64,000 nt of DNA from Alkalibacillus salilacus (GCF_030812915.1 NZ_JAUSTQ010000005.1:1-64000), one strand, 5' to 3'. Shown: positions 37,510-46,857, counted from the stretch's first letter. Notes: generated by a model not told the origin, from the letters alone. Translations and numbers: made by a program.

Positions 37510-37842
37510 TTACGTTTGTTGAGTCCTTTCTTTAACCAAATAAGGTCCCATCTCTTTCAATAAATACGGTACAGAATTAAACGTATAGAGTCGCTCAACT
37601 GCTTCTCCATGTTTCACCACAAGCAAACAAGGCACACTCGTTATGTTGAACTCTTGCATAAATTCCGGTGCAAGTGTGGCATTTAATTCATAAAACTTCT
37701 CATCTTCTAGCGTGTCTTCAATATAATGCAACATCCGTTTAGCCACTTTACACGTGCCACAAAATGGACTATTCACAAATAACAAATGATGTTGCTTTTT
37801 ATTAACGATAAACTGGGCCTGTTTGCCATTTACTTCTTGCAT
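37510..37842 (-). CDS. yusE: Thioredoxin-like protein (YusE-like)
   Basis: A 110-residue thioredoxin-fold protein with active site PFCGTCKVAKRML (CxxC at about 29-32) and a cis-Pro in ITSVPCLLVV. Redox partner unknown. The stop-to-start distance from yusF is four bases, so the two are co-translated. The position near gcvH matches B. subtilis yusE. Confidence 0.88.
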   Translation of the reverse strand: MQEVNGKQAQFIVNKKQHHLLFVNSPFCGTCKVAKRMLHYIEDTLEDEKFYELNATLAPEFMQEFNITSVPCLLVVKHGEAVERLYTFNSVPYLLKEMGPYLVKERTQQT

Positions 37843-37846
37843 AATA

Positions 37847-38203
37847 TTATGACCCCTTTAAATATTTTACCTTAACTTTAAAATTAGCTGCTTGTAAAAT
37901 AGAGGCTACCACATGTTCAGGTGTATCTTCAACTTGGCGGTATTGAGTTTCAGTAAATAAATTCTCTGCGTGAGATAACTCCTGATTCAACTGCTTCCGT
38001 AATTTCCGGCCAGGTTCATCTTCATCAGTAAAAATATAAACGTCACGGTCTAATAAATCATAGTTTTCAATCAGTTCATCTAAAGCATATACACCAATTG
38101 TACCAAACGTACACAGAATAGCTTCCTCTTGTTCTAAGACACGATTGAGTTTCTGGCGATCTTGTTTACCTTCTACAATAATTAAACGAGATAATGGTTC
38201 CAT
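37847..38203 (-). CDS. yusF: Stand-alone TOPRIM protein (YusF-like)
   Basis: A 118-residue protein made of one TOPRIM domain. The catalytic-type Glu is in IIVEGKQDRQKL (about 8-19), and the DxD pair in IFTDEDEPGRKLRK (about 66-79). It resembles RNase M5-type small primase-like proteins. Nucleic-acid cleavage or binding is inferred. The ATG at 38203 is five bases after AGGTGA. Confidence 0.87.
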   Translation of the reverse strand: MEPLSRLIIVEGKQDRQKLNRVLEQEEAILCTFGTIGVYALDELIENYDLLDRDVYIFTDEDEPGRKLRKQLNQELSHAENLFTETQYRQVEDTPEHVVASILQAANFKVKVKYLKGS

Positions 38204-38281
38204 CTTATTCACCTAAATTTGATCTAAGTTAGAAAAGACTGATCTCTTGATGAAGATCAGTCTTGAGAGTGATTTATTTAC

Positions 38282-38665
38282 TTATTCATCATCTACCATT
38301 TGTTGATAAGCATCAGCATCCATTAGCTTGTCCAAGTCGGTTTTATCTGATACTTCAACAACGACCATCCACGCTTGATCATGTGGTGATTCGTTCACAA
38401 GTTCTGGACTATCTTCTAACTCTTCATTAACTTCCACCACTTTACCAGAAACAGGTGCGTATAGTTCTGAAACTGTTTTAACTGATTCAACACTACCAAA
38501 TGGTTGATCTAAAGTTAGTTCATCGCCTTCTTCTGGTAATTCAACAAACACAATATCGCCTAATTCATCTTGTGCGAATTCTGTAATACCAATACGTACA
38601 CGGTCGCCTTCATCTTTCACCCATTCGTGTTCTTCTGAATATAAGTATTCTTTCGGTAAACTCAA
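38282..38665 (-). CDS. gcvH: Glycine cleavage system H protein
   Basis: Lipoyl-carrier protein of 127 residues that shuttles the aminomethyl group between the P, T and L proteins; in B. subtilis it also carries octanoyl groups during lipoate synthesis. The lipoylation lysine is in [16 protein letters not shown] (about residue 64). A GAGGGGATC RBS is seen. The P and T protein genes are not in this window. Confidence 0.96.
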   Translation of the reverse strand: MSLPKEYLYSEEHEWVKDEGDRVRIGITEFAQDELGDIVFVELPEEGDELTLDQPFGSVESVKTVSELYAPVSGKVVEVNEELEDSPELVNESPHDQAWMVVVEVSDKTDLDKLMDADAYQQMVDDE

Positions 38666-38735
38666 GAGATCCCCTCCAAAATTTCAAAATCATAATTTTA
38701 TCATACAATAAAGTTAAATGTTATGCATTAACAAG

Positions 38736-39095
38736 TTACGAATTCCAAATTTCTTCAAATGTATCTTCATTAAATCCGACAGTTACGTGCTCACCATCAG
38801 TCACAATTGGTCGCTTAATCAACATGCCATCTGAAGCTAATAACTCAATTTGTTCGTCTTCAGACATAGATGGTAAACGTTCTTTTAAATTAAGTTCACG
38901 ATATTTCTTACCTGACGTGTTGAAAAATTTCTTTGTTGGCAAGTCACTACGTTCAATAATCTGTTTTAATTCTGTTTGATTTGGTGGATTGTCCACAATA
39001 TGTACTGAATCGTACTCCAAATTATGTTCATCTAACCATTTCAGAGCTTTTCTGCATGTCCCACATTTGGGATATTGATAAACCGTTAAACTCAT
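38736..39095 (-). CDS. yusI: ArsC/Spx-family protein (YusI-like)
   Basis: A 119-residue arsenate-reductase-fold protein. It has a CGTCRKALKWL motif (about 11-21), with a CxxC like Spx, and the RPIVTDGEHVTVGFNED stretch near the end. The start at 39095 is nine bases after GAGGAGGG. Whether it is a redox enzyme or a regulator such as Spx is unsettled. The position next to gcvH and fadE matches B. subtilis. Confidence 0.87.
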   Translation of the reverse strand: MSLTVYQYPKCGTCRKALKWLDEHNLEYDSVHIVDNPPNQTELKQIIERSDLPTKKFFNTSGKKYRELNLKERLPSMSEDEQIELLASDGMLIKRPIVTDGEHVTVGFNEDTFEEIWNS

Positions 39096-39212
39096 GTGAT
39101 TTCCCTCCTCAATTATTCTCATTCATTTTAACATGAACAGTCGTTAAAATTGATTATTTTGCATAAGTAATCCGCATGGTGATTACCATGCGGATTAGCT
39201 TGATCAAACTAA

Positions 39213-40991
39213 TTATACAACATATTTTTCTTCTTCAACTAATTGTGACGCGATTTCACGTTTTATCGCAATCACATTCACATGGTCACGACGAGTTAAT
39301 TTGCGTAACGCTGATAGCATCATGCGTAGATTGTCGCCTTCTTCAACAGCAATTAACGTTTCTTTTGCATGTGCTTCAATGTCATTCATTGTTTCTTCGA
39401 CAAAGACTTGTGTGTATAGAAGTTTCTGATGAGCTTGAGCTTCACCATCTTTTTCAATCGCTTTTTCGGTACGCAGCACAGCTGATTCCATATTATAAAT
39501 ATCCGCTGCAATATCAGCAATATTAGAAAGTAACTCTTGCTCATTCTCTAGTTTATCTTGATATTTTTGAGCCGCGATTCCGGCAGCTAATAAGCCGATT
39601 TTCTTCGCATTACCAACAAGATATTTTTCCTGAGCTAATGCTTCATCACCTGGTGTTTCAGGCATCATGGACATTAATTCATTTTGTAAATTCGTTGCTT
39701 TTTCAAGTAGTGGAAGTTCGCCTTTCATCGCTTTCTTCATGAACGTTCCTGGCACAATCATGCGGTTAATTTCATTTGTCCCTTCGAAAATACGATTGAT
39801 ACGTGAATCACGATAAATACGCTCTACTTCGTATTCTTGCATGAAGCCATAACCACCGTGAATCTGTACCGCTTCATCGGCTGCGAAATCAAGTAATTCA
39901 GTTGCTGTATATTTGTTCATTGAGCATTCAATTGCATACTCTGCAATCCCTTTTGCGACTTCTGATCCGTCATTTAACTCTTCTTTTGATAGTTGACCGA
40001 GTCGAGATTCGAATAATCCAACTGTACGGTAAACAGCACTTTCATTGGCATATGTTTTAGCCGCGACGCTTGCTAATTTTTCTTGGATTAACGGAAAGCT
40101 TGAAATTGGTGTTTGGAACTGTTTACGTTCATTGGCATAACTTGCTGCTAACTCGAGTGCACGTTTCGCACTACCAACGCCACCAATTGCTAATTTATAA
40201 CGACCGACGTTTAAAATATTAAATGCAATCACATGACCGCGACCAATTTCGCCTAGAACATTTTCGACTGGTACTTCAGCATCTTCTAATACTAATGTAC
40301 GAGTTGAAGATGATTTGATCCCCATCTTCTTCTCTTCTGGGCCAGTTGAAACACCTGGGAAGTCACGCTCAATAATAAAGGCTGTGAAGTGTTCACCATC
40401 AACCTTCGCATATACAACGAAAACGTCAGCAAAAGCTGAGTTGGTGATCCACTGCTTTTCACCATTCAGAACGTAATGAGTACCCGCTTCATTTAATTTT
40501 GCTGTAGTCTTTGCACCTAACGCATCTGAACCAGAACCAGGTTCCGTTAATGCGTAAGCAGCAATCTTTTCCCCCGTAGCTAATGATGGCAAATACTTTT
40601 GCTTTTGTTCATGGTTCCCGAAGAAAACGATTGGCAGTGAGCCAATTCCAACGTGGGCACCATGAGTGATTGAGAAACCACCAGCAAGTGACATTTTCTC
40701 TGTCACAAGTGAAGACGTGATTTTATCAAGTTCTAATCCGCCATATTCTTCCGGGACATCAATACCTAGTAAACCTAATTCCCCTGCTTTTTCAAGTAGT
40801 TTAACAGACTTATCAAATTCATGATTTTCTAAATCATCTAATACTGGCCATACATCATTTTTAATATAATCTTCTGTCGTTTTCGCAATCATTTTGTGTT
40901 CATCGGTAAAATCTTCTGGTGTTAAGACGTCTTTCGGCTCAACATCTTCGACTAAAAATGATCCACCTTTAAATACTTTTTCCTCTATCAT
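39213..40991 (-). CDS. fadE: Acyl-CoA dehydrogenase FadE (YusJ-like)
   Basis: FAD-dependent first step of fatty-acid beta-oxidation, 592 residues. Visible are AYALTEPGSGSDALG (about 145-159, FAD/substrate), WITNSAFADVFVVYAK (about 176-191) and the catalytic Glu region YRDSRINRIFEGTNEINR (about 402-419). The C-terminal 170 residues form the extra helical domain seen in long FadE proteins. A GGGAGG RBS precedes it. Third gene of fadNAE. Confidence 0.96.
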   Translation of the reverse strand: MIEEKVFKGGSFLVEDVEPKDVLTPEDFTDEHKMIAKTTEDYIKNDVWPVLDDLENHEFDKSVKLLEKAGELGLLGIDVPEEYGGLELDKITSSLVTEKMSLAGGFSITHGAHVGIGSLPIVFFGNHEQKQKYLPSLATGEKIAAYALTEPGSGSDALGAKTTAKLNEAGTHYVLNGEKQWITNSAFADVFVVYAKVDGEHFTAFIIERDFPGVSTGPEEKKMGIKSSSTRTLVLEDAEVPVENVLGEIGRGHVIAFNILNVGRYKLAIGGVGSAKRALELAASYANERKQFQTPISSFPLIQEKLASVAAKTYANESAVYRTVGLFESRLGQLSKEELNDGSEVAKGIAEYAIECSMNKYTATELLDFAADEAVQIHGGYGFMQEYEVERIYRDSRINRIFEGTNEINRMIVPGTFMKKAMKGELPLLEKATNLQNELMSMMPETPGDEALAQEKYLVGNAKKIGLLAAGIAAQKYQDKLENEQELLSNIADIAADIYNMESAVLRTEKAIEKDGEAQAHQKLLYTQVFVEETMNDIEAHAKETLIAVEEGDNLRMMLSALRKLTRRDHVNVIAIKREIASQLVEEEKYVV

Positions 40992-41015
40992 ATTAAATCC
41001 TCCCCAATTCTAGTA

Positions 41016-42191
41016 TTATAGTAATTCAAACACACCGGCAGCACCCATACCGCCGCCAATACACATTGTACAAACACCATATTTCACACCACGACGTTTC
41101 ATTTCGTGAATAAGTGATAAGGTTAGTTTCGTACCAGTACAACCAAGTGGGTGTCCAAGCGCAATAGCCCCACCATTAACGTTTACAATCTCTTCATCTA
41201 AACCTAATTCACGGCAAACTTGCAGTGCTTGTGATGCAAAGGCTTCGTTTAACTCATATAAACCAATGTCATCCAGCGTTAATCCAGCTAACTCTACAGC
41301 TTTAGGGATTGCTTTAACCGGACCAACTCCCATGACTTCTGGTTCAACACCAGCGACTGTAAACGAACGGAATTTCGCCATTGGTGTTAAACCTTCTTGT
41401 TCAGCTTTTTCACGGTCCATAACTAATACAGAAGCTGCACCATCACTCATTTGTGAGGCATTACCTGCTGTTACCGACCCTTTAACGTTAAAGGCTGGCT
41501 TTAAATTAGCTAAACTTTCGACACTCGTGTCTGGACGGACACCCTCATCTTGTGAAACAGTGAATGTTCGTTCTTGGACTGTGTTATCCGCTCCAACTGA
41601 ACGGTCAACAACTTCAACAGGTACTATTTCGTCATCGAACTTACCTTCTTTAAGGGCTTGAGCAGCACGTTCATGACTACGAGCAGCAAAAGCGTCCTGA
41701 TCTTCCCTTGTAACACCATAACGATTGGCTACCTCTTCAGCTGTATGCCCCATATTCATATAATATTCTGGCGCTTCATCAACTAAAGTCGGGTTCGGGC
41801 GAATAACATTTCCACCCATTGGGATCATCGACATCGATTCAGCTCCACCTGCAACAATCGTATCCGCATAGCCAAGCATGATTCGTTCAGCTGCGTATGC
41901 AATACTTTGTAGCCCTGAAGAACAATAACGGTTGATCGTAATACCAGGAACATCGTGGTCTAAACCTGCTAATCCGGCAATTTGTCTCGCCATATTCATA
42001 CCTTGTTCGGCTTCTGGCATAGCACATCCGATAATGACATCGTCAATTTTTCCATCGTAATTACTAGCTCGTTTTAAAGTTTCTTTAACCGTTGTAGCGG
42101 CTAAATCATCTGGACGCGTATGCGCAAATGAGCCTTTATTTGCTTTTCCGACAGGTGTTCTTGCACCTGACACAATAACTGCTTCTCTCAC
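41016..42191 (-). CDS. fadA: 3-ketoacyl-CoA thiolase FadA
   Basis: Final thiolytic step of beta-oxidation, 391 residues. The catalytic cysteines are in NRYCSSGLQSIA (about 83-94) and CTMCIGGGMGAAGVF near the C terminus; the active-site His is in GGAIALGHPLGCTG. The GTG at 42191 is chosen, with GAGGAGG seven bases upstream; the longer frame has no RBS. It follows fadN by 33 bases and precedes fadE by 24. Confidence 0.96.
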   Translation of the reverse strand: MREAVIVSGARTPVGKANKGSFAHTRPDDLAATTVKETLKRASNYDGKIDDVIIGCAMPEAEQGMNMARQIAGLAGLDHDVPGITINRYCSSGLQSIAYAAERIMLGYADTIVAGGAESMSMIPMGGNVIRPNPTLVDEAPEYYMNMGHTAEEVANRYGVTREDQDAFAARSHERAAQALKEGKFDDEIVPVEVVDRSVGADNTVQERTFTVSQDEGVRPDTSVESLANLKPAFNVKGSVTAGNASQMSDGAASVLVMDREKAEQEGLTPMAKFRSFTVAGVEPEVMGVGPVKAIPKAVELAGLTLDDIGLYELNEAFASQALQVCRELGLDEEIVNVNGGAIALGHPLGCTGTKLTLSLIHEMKRRGVKYGVCTMCIGGGMGAAGVFELL

Positions 42192-42224
42192 AATAGAACC
42201 TCCTCTTCGGTTGGATTTCACCAC

Positions 42225-44609
42225 TTAGTTACGTAACGGTTTGCCATTTTGAAGCATATGCATCATACGTTCTTGTGTCTTTTGTTCACCGACTAAACTC
42301 AAGAATGCTTCACGCTCTAAGTCAAGTAAGTATTGCTCGCTTACTCTCGTTCCATATTTGATCTTGCCACCTGCTAAAACGTGGGCAAGGTGACTGGCAA
42401 TTTTAATATCGTGATCCGATGCATAGCCACTTAACTGTAATTGTTTGGCGCCAAGCATCATCGTCGCGTAGCCTGGTTCACCAACAACTGGAACCTTCTC
42501 CTCTTGTGGTGGTTGATACCCAGCTTTATCAAATGCTAGCACTTTATTCTTAGCGTCATAGATTTGATGATCGCCATTAAAACTAATGGAATCAAAGTCA
42601 TCTAAAAAGCCATATTCGACGGCTTCAGCAGCTGATGTTGACGTTTTACCAGTTGCAATTTTTTCAAACACATCATTCGCCACTTTTTGTAGGTCTAAAT
42701 CTACACCTTCTGGTAGGCCGCGTAACTGATTTAAATAAAATTCTTTGTTACCACCGCCACCAGGAATTAAACCAACACCAGCTTCGACTAAGCCCATGTA
42801 AGTCTCTGGTGATGCCTGTTGACCTGCTGCTGGAAGGACGAGTTCAGTTCCTCCACCTAATGTCATACCAAATGGCGCTACTACAACAGGCTTTTCATTA
42901 TATTTAATACGTTGCATGGCTTGCTGGAATTGTTTAATGACCAAATCAATTTCAAAGAAGTTAAATTCTTGAGCTTCCATCAAAATCATCGCTAGGTTAG
43001 CACCGACGCAGAAATTCTTACCTTGGTTACCAATCACGAGTCCACGGTAATTCTGATTCACTTCATCGAGTGAGTCATTAATCATTTGAATAACATCCAT
43101 GCCAATTGAATTATTCTGTGATGTGAATTCAAGTAATGCGACATCATCACCTAAATCAATTAAACTAGCACCACTATTTTGTTTAATGACACCCTTCGCT
43201 TGTTTATGAAGTTTCAAATCAATCTCTTTTTCGTTAACCGCTTTTTCGACATACTCACCTTTATGATAGAAATACAGCTTTCCGTTCTCTGTTTTATAGA
43301 ACGATTCGAATCCTTGTTCGAGCATCGATTTAACCCAAGCTGGTACTGTAGCCCCTTCTTCTTCCATGCGTTCAGTCGCTTTTCTAACACCAATTGCATC
43401 CCACATTTCAAACGGGCCGATTTCCCAACCAAAGCCCCACTTCATCGCATCATCGATCTGGGTAATATCGTCAGCAATGTCACCTAGAAGCTCAGCAGAA
43501 TAGATTAGTGTCGGCTTAGTAATATTCCATACAAGGTCACCAGCTCGGTCACCTTTGGCAGATACAAGCGCTTTCAACTTACGCTTTGGACCTTTTTCTT
43601 GTTTCGCAGCTCCAGATGCATCTGTCTTCAGTTTTTGTTGCTCTTGTTCATACTCTAATGTTTCAGGGTTTAGCTCATAAATCGTACTACCATTTTTGTC
43701 TTTATGTTTATAGAAAAAGCCTTTACCTGTCTTCGCTCCAAGCATGCCTTTCTCATTCATTTGTTTCATAAATCCTGGCACTTCAAAGACTTTCTTCTCG
43801 TCACCTTCTACTTGATCGTACACGTTATTTGCAACGTGAATGAACGTATCAAGTCCAACAACATCTAGTGTTCTAAATGTTGCACTTTTTGGTCGACCAA
43901 TCATTGGACCTGTGACTGAATCGACTTCACCGATACTGTAACCACCGTTAAGCATTTCTTGCACGGTCACAAGCAAACCATAAGTACCAATACGATTGGC
44001 AATAAAGTTCGGTGTATCTTTCGCTTCAACGACACCTTTTCCGAGGACATCTTCCCCAAAACGTTTCATGAAAGCGAGAACGTCTGGATCAGTCTCTTTA
44101 TTTGGAATCACTTCAAGTAACTTTAAGTAACGCGGTGGATTAAAGAAGTGCGTCCCTAAAAAGTGTTTCTTGAAGTCTTCTGAACGACCTTCTGCCATCG
44201 CATTAATGGAAATACCTGACGTATTCGAACTCACAATCGAACCTTCGCGACGGTGTTCATCCACTTGTGCATAGACCTTTTGCTTAATCTCTAAATTCTC
44301 AACCACAACTTCAATGATCCAGTCAACATCATTCAACTCTTGCATATGATCCTCAAAGTTACCTACTGAGATTAAATCAAGACTTTTTTGAGTGGTAATT
44401 GGTGATGGATTTTGTTTACGAAGTTTCTTTTTGTTTTCGGCAGCAATCTTATTGCGCGCTTTCGGATCTTGTTTTTCCTCTTCTGATAAATCGTTTGGCA
44501 CGATATCTAGCATTAGCGTCGGAATACCCAAATTGGCTAAATGCGCCGCAATACCAGCTCCCATAACGCCTGAACCTAAGACTGCAGCACGTTTTATGCT
44601 TCCGTTCAT
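42225..44609 (-). CDS. fadN: 3-hydroxyacyl-CoA dehydrogenase/enoyl-CoA hydratase FadN
   Basis: A bifunctional beta-oxidation enzyme of 794 residues. The N-terminal half is the NAD-dependent dehydrogenase (GSGVMGAGIAAHLA at about 13-26 binds NAD; HFFNPPRY holds the catalytic His). The C-terminal part is an enoyl-CoA hydratase domain with GKNFCVGANLAM and GVGLIPGGGGNKEF. This order, dehydrogenase first, is typical of Bacillus FadN. The start at 44609 has GGGGGAG upstream. First gene of the operon, controlled by a FadR box. Confidence 0.96.
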   Translation of the reverse strand: MNGSIKRAAVLGSGVMGAGIAAHLANLGIPTLMLDIVPNDLSEEEKQDPKARNKIAAENKKKLRKQNPSPITTQKSLDLISVGNFEDHMQELNDVDWIIEVVVENLEIKQKVYAQVDEHRREGSIVSSNTSGISINAMAEGRSEDFKKHFLGTHFFNPPRYLKLLEVIPNKETDPDVLAFMKRFGEDVLGKGVVEAKDTPNFIANRIGTYGLLVTVQEMLNGGYSIGEVDSVTGPMIGRPKSATFRTLDVVGLDTFIHVANNVYDQVEGDEKKVFEVPGFMKQMNEKGMLGAKTGKGFFYKHKDKNGSTIYELNPETLEYEQEQQKLKTDASGAAKQEKGPKRKLKALVSAKGDRAGDLVWNITKPTLIYSAELLGDIADDITQIDDAMKWGFGWEIGPFEMWDAIGVRKATERMEEEGATVPAWVKSMLEQGFESFYKTENGKLYFYHKGEYVEKAVNEKEIDLKLHKQAKGVIKQNSGASLIDLGDDVALLEFTSQNNSIGMDVIQMINDSLDEVNQNYRGLVIGNQGKNFCVGANLAMILMEAQEFNFFEIDLVIKQFQQAMQRIKYNEKPVVVAPFGMTLGGGTELVLPAAGQQASPETYMGLVEAGVGLIPGGGGNKEFYLNQLRGLPEGVDLDLQKVANDVFEKIATGKTSTSAAEAVEYGFLDDFDSISFNGDHQIYDAKNKVLAFDKAGYQPPQEEKVPVVGEPGYATMMLGAKQLQLSGYASDHDIKIASHLAHVLAGGKIKYGTRVSEQYLLDLEREAFLSLVGEQKTQERMMHMLQNGKPLRN

Positions 44610-44638
44610 GAATGCTCCCCCTATCCGTTTTATGTTTT

Positions 44639-44656
44639 TGAATGAATACTCATTCA
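44639..44656 (-). promoter_or_regulatory. FadR operator of fadNAE
   Basis: TGAATGAATACTCATTCA is an exact match to the B. subtilis FadR (TetR-type, YsiA) consensus TGAATGAMTANTCATTCA. It lies 30 bp upstream of the fadN start codon, so FadR would repress beta-oxidation unless long-chain acyl-CoA is present. Confidence 0.92.
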
Positions 44657-44671
44657 TTTTAACCTAAAATT

Positions 44672-44738
44672 TTTTGGATAGCTCTCTATCCAAAATTTAA
44701 CCTATTTATACTATAAATTATTTTCAGACATTTCGCAA
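44672..44738 (-). promoter_or_regulatory. Probable fadNAE promoter with leader hairpin
   Basis: TTGCGA (44738..44733), a 17-bp spacer and TATAGT (44715..44710). A perfect 10-bp hairpin (44672-44681 with 44686-44695) would lie at the very 5' end of the transcript, ahead of the FadR site. Confidence 0.5.
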
Positions 44739-44768
44739 ACATTATTTTGTGAAAATAACCAAAGTAAA

Positions 44769-44799
44769 CCCGGCATTTGAAGCTGGTGAACATGCCGGG
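44769..44799 (-). terminator. Probable terminator of the proline dehydrogenase gene
   Basis: An 8-bp GC-rich stem, CCCGGCAT/ATGCCGGG, followed on the minus strand by TTTACTTTGG. The T tract is short. Confidence 0.6.
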
Positions 44800-44809
44800 C
44801 TTGGGATGT

Positions 44810-45727
44810 TTATTTTTTAACTAGACCTTTAAGAACAAAGGCTACATTCGCCGGTCTTTCAGCTAAACGACGCATGTTATAACCGAACCAATCACGACCA
44901 TACGGAACATAGACTCTGACATTATAACCTTCCTTAACTAGTTCCTCTCGTAATTCTGCACGCATGCCATATAACATTTGAAATTCAAACTGTTCACGTG
45001 GAATATTGTGCTCATCCGTATACTGTTTTGTGAACTCGATAATTGCATCATCATGTGAGCCAATCGCTGTGAAATGACCATGATCCAAATGCATAGCAAT
45101 CACTTTTTTCAAGTTCTCATCAACATCGGTTTTGTTCGGATAAGCGACTTCTTCAGATTCTTTATAAGCTCCTTTGACAAAGCGGATGTTCGGATTGTAA
45201 GGGTCTAAACGCTCAACATCACTTACCGTACGATATAGATAGGACTGTAAGACTGTTCCAAGTAAATCATATTCGCGTTTAAGTGTCTCAAAAATCGTTA
45301 ACGTCTGCTCACAACGCGCATAATCTTCCATATCAATAGTGACGAGCACTTGATGTTTCTCGCCAGCTTCTAGAATGCGTCTCATATTATGTAAGACGAG
45401 TTTTTCTGAAATATCAAGTCCCATTGATGTCATCTTGAGTGAGACTTGCGAATCCAAATTTAATTTATCAATCACTTTAATCGTTTTAATCGTTTCAAGT
45501 GTACGTTCTTCTGCTTCACTTTCTTCTGTTACATATTCACCAAGGTGATCAAGCGTAACAGCCATGCCTCTATTATTTAGTGTGCGAATATTTTCAGCAG
45601 CATGAGCTAAATCTGGACCAGCAACAAAGCGACTCGCACCAAATTTAAAACCGTATTTCATAGCTAATGATTTTAATAGTTGATTATTTGATAGAAACAA
45701 GAAAAATTGACGCATTACTTTTTCCAT
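44810..45727 (-). CDS. Proline dehydrogenase
   Basis: FAD-dependent oxidation of proline to pyrroline-5-carboxylate, 305 residues, a stand-alone PRODH domain as in B. subtilis PutB and YusM (FadM). The TIM-barrel shows VTLDHLGEYVT (about 56-66), SLKMTSMGLDIS (about 93-104), FVKGAYKESEEVAYP (about 195-209) and a final YVPYGRDWFGYNMRRLAERPANV with the conserved proline-binding arginines. The start at 45727 has GGGGG eight bases upstream. The location next to fadN matches yusM. A cre-like site lies just upstream. Confidence 0.93.
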   Translation of the reverse strand: MEKVMRQFFLFLSNNQLLKSLAMKYGFKFGASRFVAGPDLAHAAENIRTLNNRGMAVTLDHLGEYVTEESEAEERTLETIKTIKVIDKLNLDSQVSLKMTSMGLDISEKLVLHNMRRILEAGEKHQVLVTIDMEDYARCEQTLTIFETLKREYDLLGTVLQSYLYRTVSDVERLDPYNPNIRFVKGAYKESEEVAYPNKTDVDENLKKVIAMHLDHGHFTAIGSHDDAIIEFTKQYTDEHNIPREQFEFQMLYGMRAELREELVKEGYNVRVYVPYGRDWFGYNMRRLAERPANVAFVLKGLVKK

Positions 45728-45759
45728 GACGTTTTCCCCCAGTGTGTCTAACATGATTG

Positions 45760-45773
45760 TGAAACCGTTTACT
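45760..45773 (-). promoter_or_regulatory. Possible CcpA (cre) site before proline dehydrogenase
   Basis: TGAAACCGTTTACT agrees with the cre consensus TGWAANCGNTNWCA at 13 of 14 positions. It is 33 bp before the start codon, suggesting carbon catabolite repression of proline use. Confidence 0.5.
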
Positions 45774-45887
45774 ATTTTATCATTTTTCAGTCAAAATTTT
45801 AATTATTTCTTTTGAAATTTCAAAATTTCTTCTATTGATTAGATTAGTTCTTTAAGGTATCTAAAAAATGAGCTTTGTTAAAAGTCC

Positions 45888-46033
45888 GTTGTTGATATTG
45901 TGATCCGCTATCGGTGAACGCTTTCCGCGGGCACGGCTCGAGCCTCCTCGGCCAAAATGCATGGCCTGCGGGGTCTCGAGGCTCGTGCTATTCCCGCAGG
46001 AGTCGTCACCTTCGCTTCTCACAATTCAACAAC
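45888..46033. repeat. GC-rich palindromic repeat element, compact form
   Basis: A 146-bp element with imperfect 15-16-bp terminal inverted repeats (GTTGTTGATATTGTGA and TCACAATTCAACAAC). Its interior is GC-rich and folds on itself: the GGCTCGAGCC and GTCTCGAGGCTCGTG arms are self-complementary. The same ordered modules appear in reverse orientation in the 413-bp element at 27548-27960. No coding capacity. The remainder of the 45774-46140 gap shows nothing recognisable. Confidence 0.8.
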
Positions 46034-46143
46034 TCAGTGCTGCATCATTTAATAATCAATACTAATCTTTTATCATAACCAAAAAATAAGTAGTATTATT
46101 TAATAAATAGGCGAAATGATTTCATAAATTCAAGGAGTATGAA

Positions 46144-46169
46144 AAAACCTCGGCATCCGCCGAGGTTTT
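46144..46169. terminator. Terminator of copZ
   Basis: A perfect 11-bp stem with an ATCC loop and A/T tails, 12 bp after the copZ stop codon. Confidence 0.85.
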
Positions 46170-46180
46170 GAACAATTTAT

Positions 46181-46387
46181 TTAGTTCAGAACATCATAAC
46201 CTTGTTCTTCAATGGCTTCTTCCATTTCTTCTTTACCAACTGTATCTTCATCATATGTGACATCAACATTACCACTATCTAAATTGACTTCAACAGAAGC
46301 AATCCCATCTAGTTCTTTCAACGCTCCTTGGACTGCTTGTTTACAATGATCACAAGACATACCTTGGACTTTCAATGTCAATTCCAT
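46181..46387 (-). CDS. copZ: Copper chaperone CopZ (HMA domain)
   Basis: A 68-residue heavy-metal-associated domain protein with the metal site VQGMSCDHCKQAV (CxxC at about 11-14). It passes Cu(I) to a CopA-type ATPase or to regulators; copA and csoR are not in the window. I favour the ATG at 46387 because it gives the usual CopZ length; an ATG at 46399, closer to AAGGA, is the alternative. It is downstream of the DUF302 gene and probably co-transcribed. Confidence 0.88.
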   Translation of the reverse strand: MELTLKVQGMSCDHCKQAVQGALKELDGIASVEVNLDSGNVDVTYDEDTVGKEEMEEAIEEQGYDVLN

Positions 46388-46470
46388 TCGTTCATTCATT
46401 CCTTCCTTAATAGCTTTGTACCTATTATTACGCATATATATAGAATTTTCAAATAAAAAATATCAAAAAT

Positions 46471-46857
46471 TTAGACAGCTTCATCGATCGCCTTGATCAT
46501 CGTTTCTTCGATGTCTGTTGCAAATTCTTGGACATCTTTTGAATCAATGTGACTCATCAATGCCGTCGGTCTTGGCATACCTATTTTGGTTTCGTTATCA
46601 CTTTCATAAACAACAACCTTACATGGTAAGAAATAACTTACTTTCTCTTCCATACTTAGAACATCTCTAGCAGCTTTAGGATTACAAACTTCTAAAATTC
46701 TGAATGACTGATCAAAATCGTCAAAACCTTTATTATGCAATGTTTCTTTCACATCAAAATCCCACAACACACCGAATTGAACATTTTTAAGTGAGGATGT
46801 TAAATCATCAACAGCTGCTTCAATCGTCTTATTTGTTGTCACTGTATAATCAAACAT
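46471..46857 (-). CDS. DUF302 domain protein
   Basis: A 128-residue cytosolic protein of the DUF302 family. Recognisable are FGVLWDFDVKETL (about 28-40), EVCNPKAA (about 56-63), FLPCKVVVY (about 75-83) and the final MPRPTALM segment. Family members often accompany copper or other metal genes, as here next to copZ; the conserved cysteines could take part, but the role is unknown. The start at 46857 is set by GGAGGG upstream. Confidence 0.85.
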   Translation of the reverse strand: MFDYTVTTNKTIEAAVDDLTSSLKNVQFGVLWDFDVKETLHNKGFDDFDQSFRILEVCNPKAARDVLSMEEKVSYFLPCKVVVYESDNETKIGMPRPTALMSHIDSKDVQEFATDIEETMIKAIDEAV

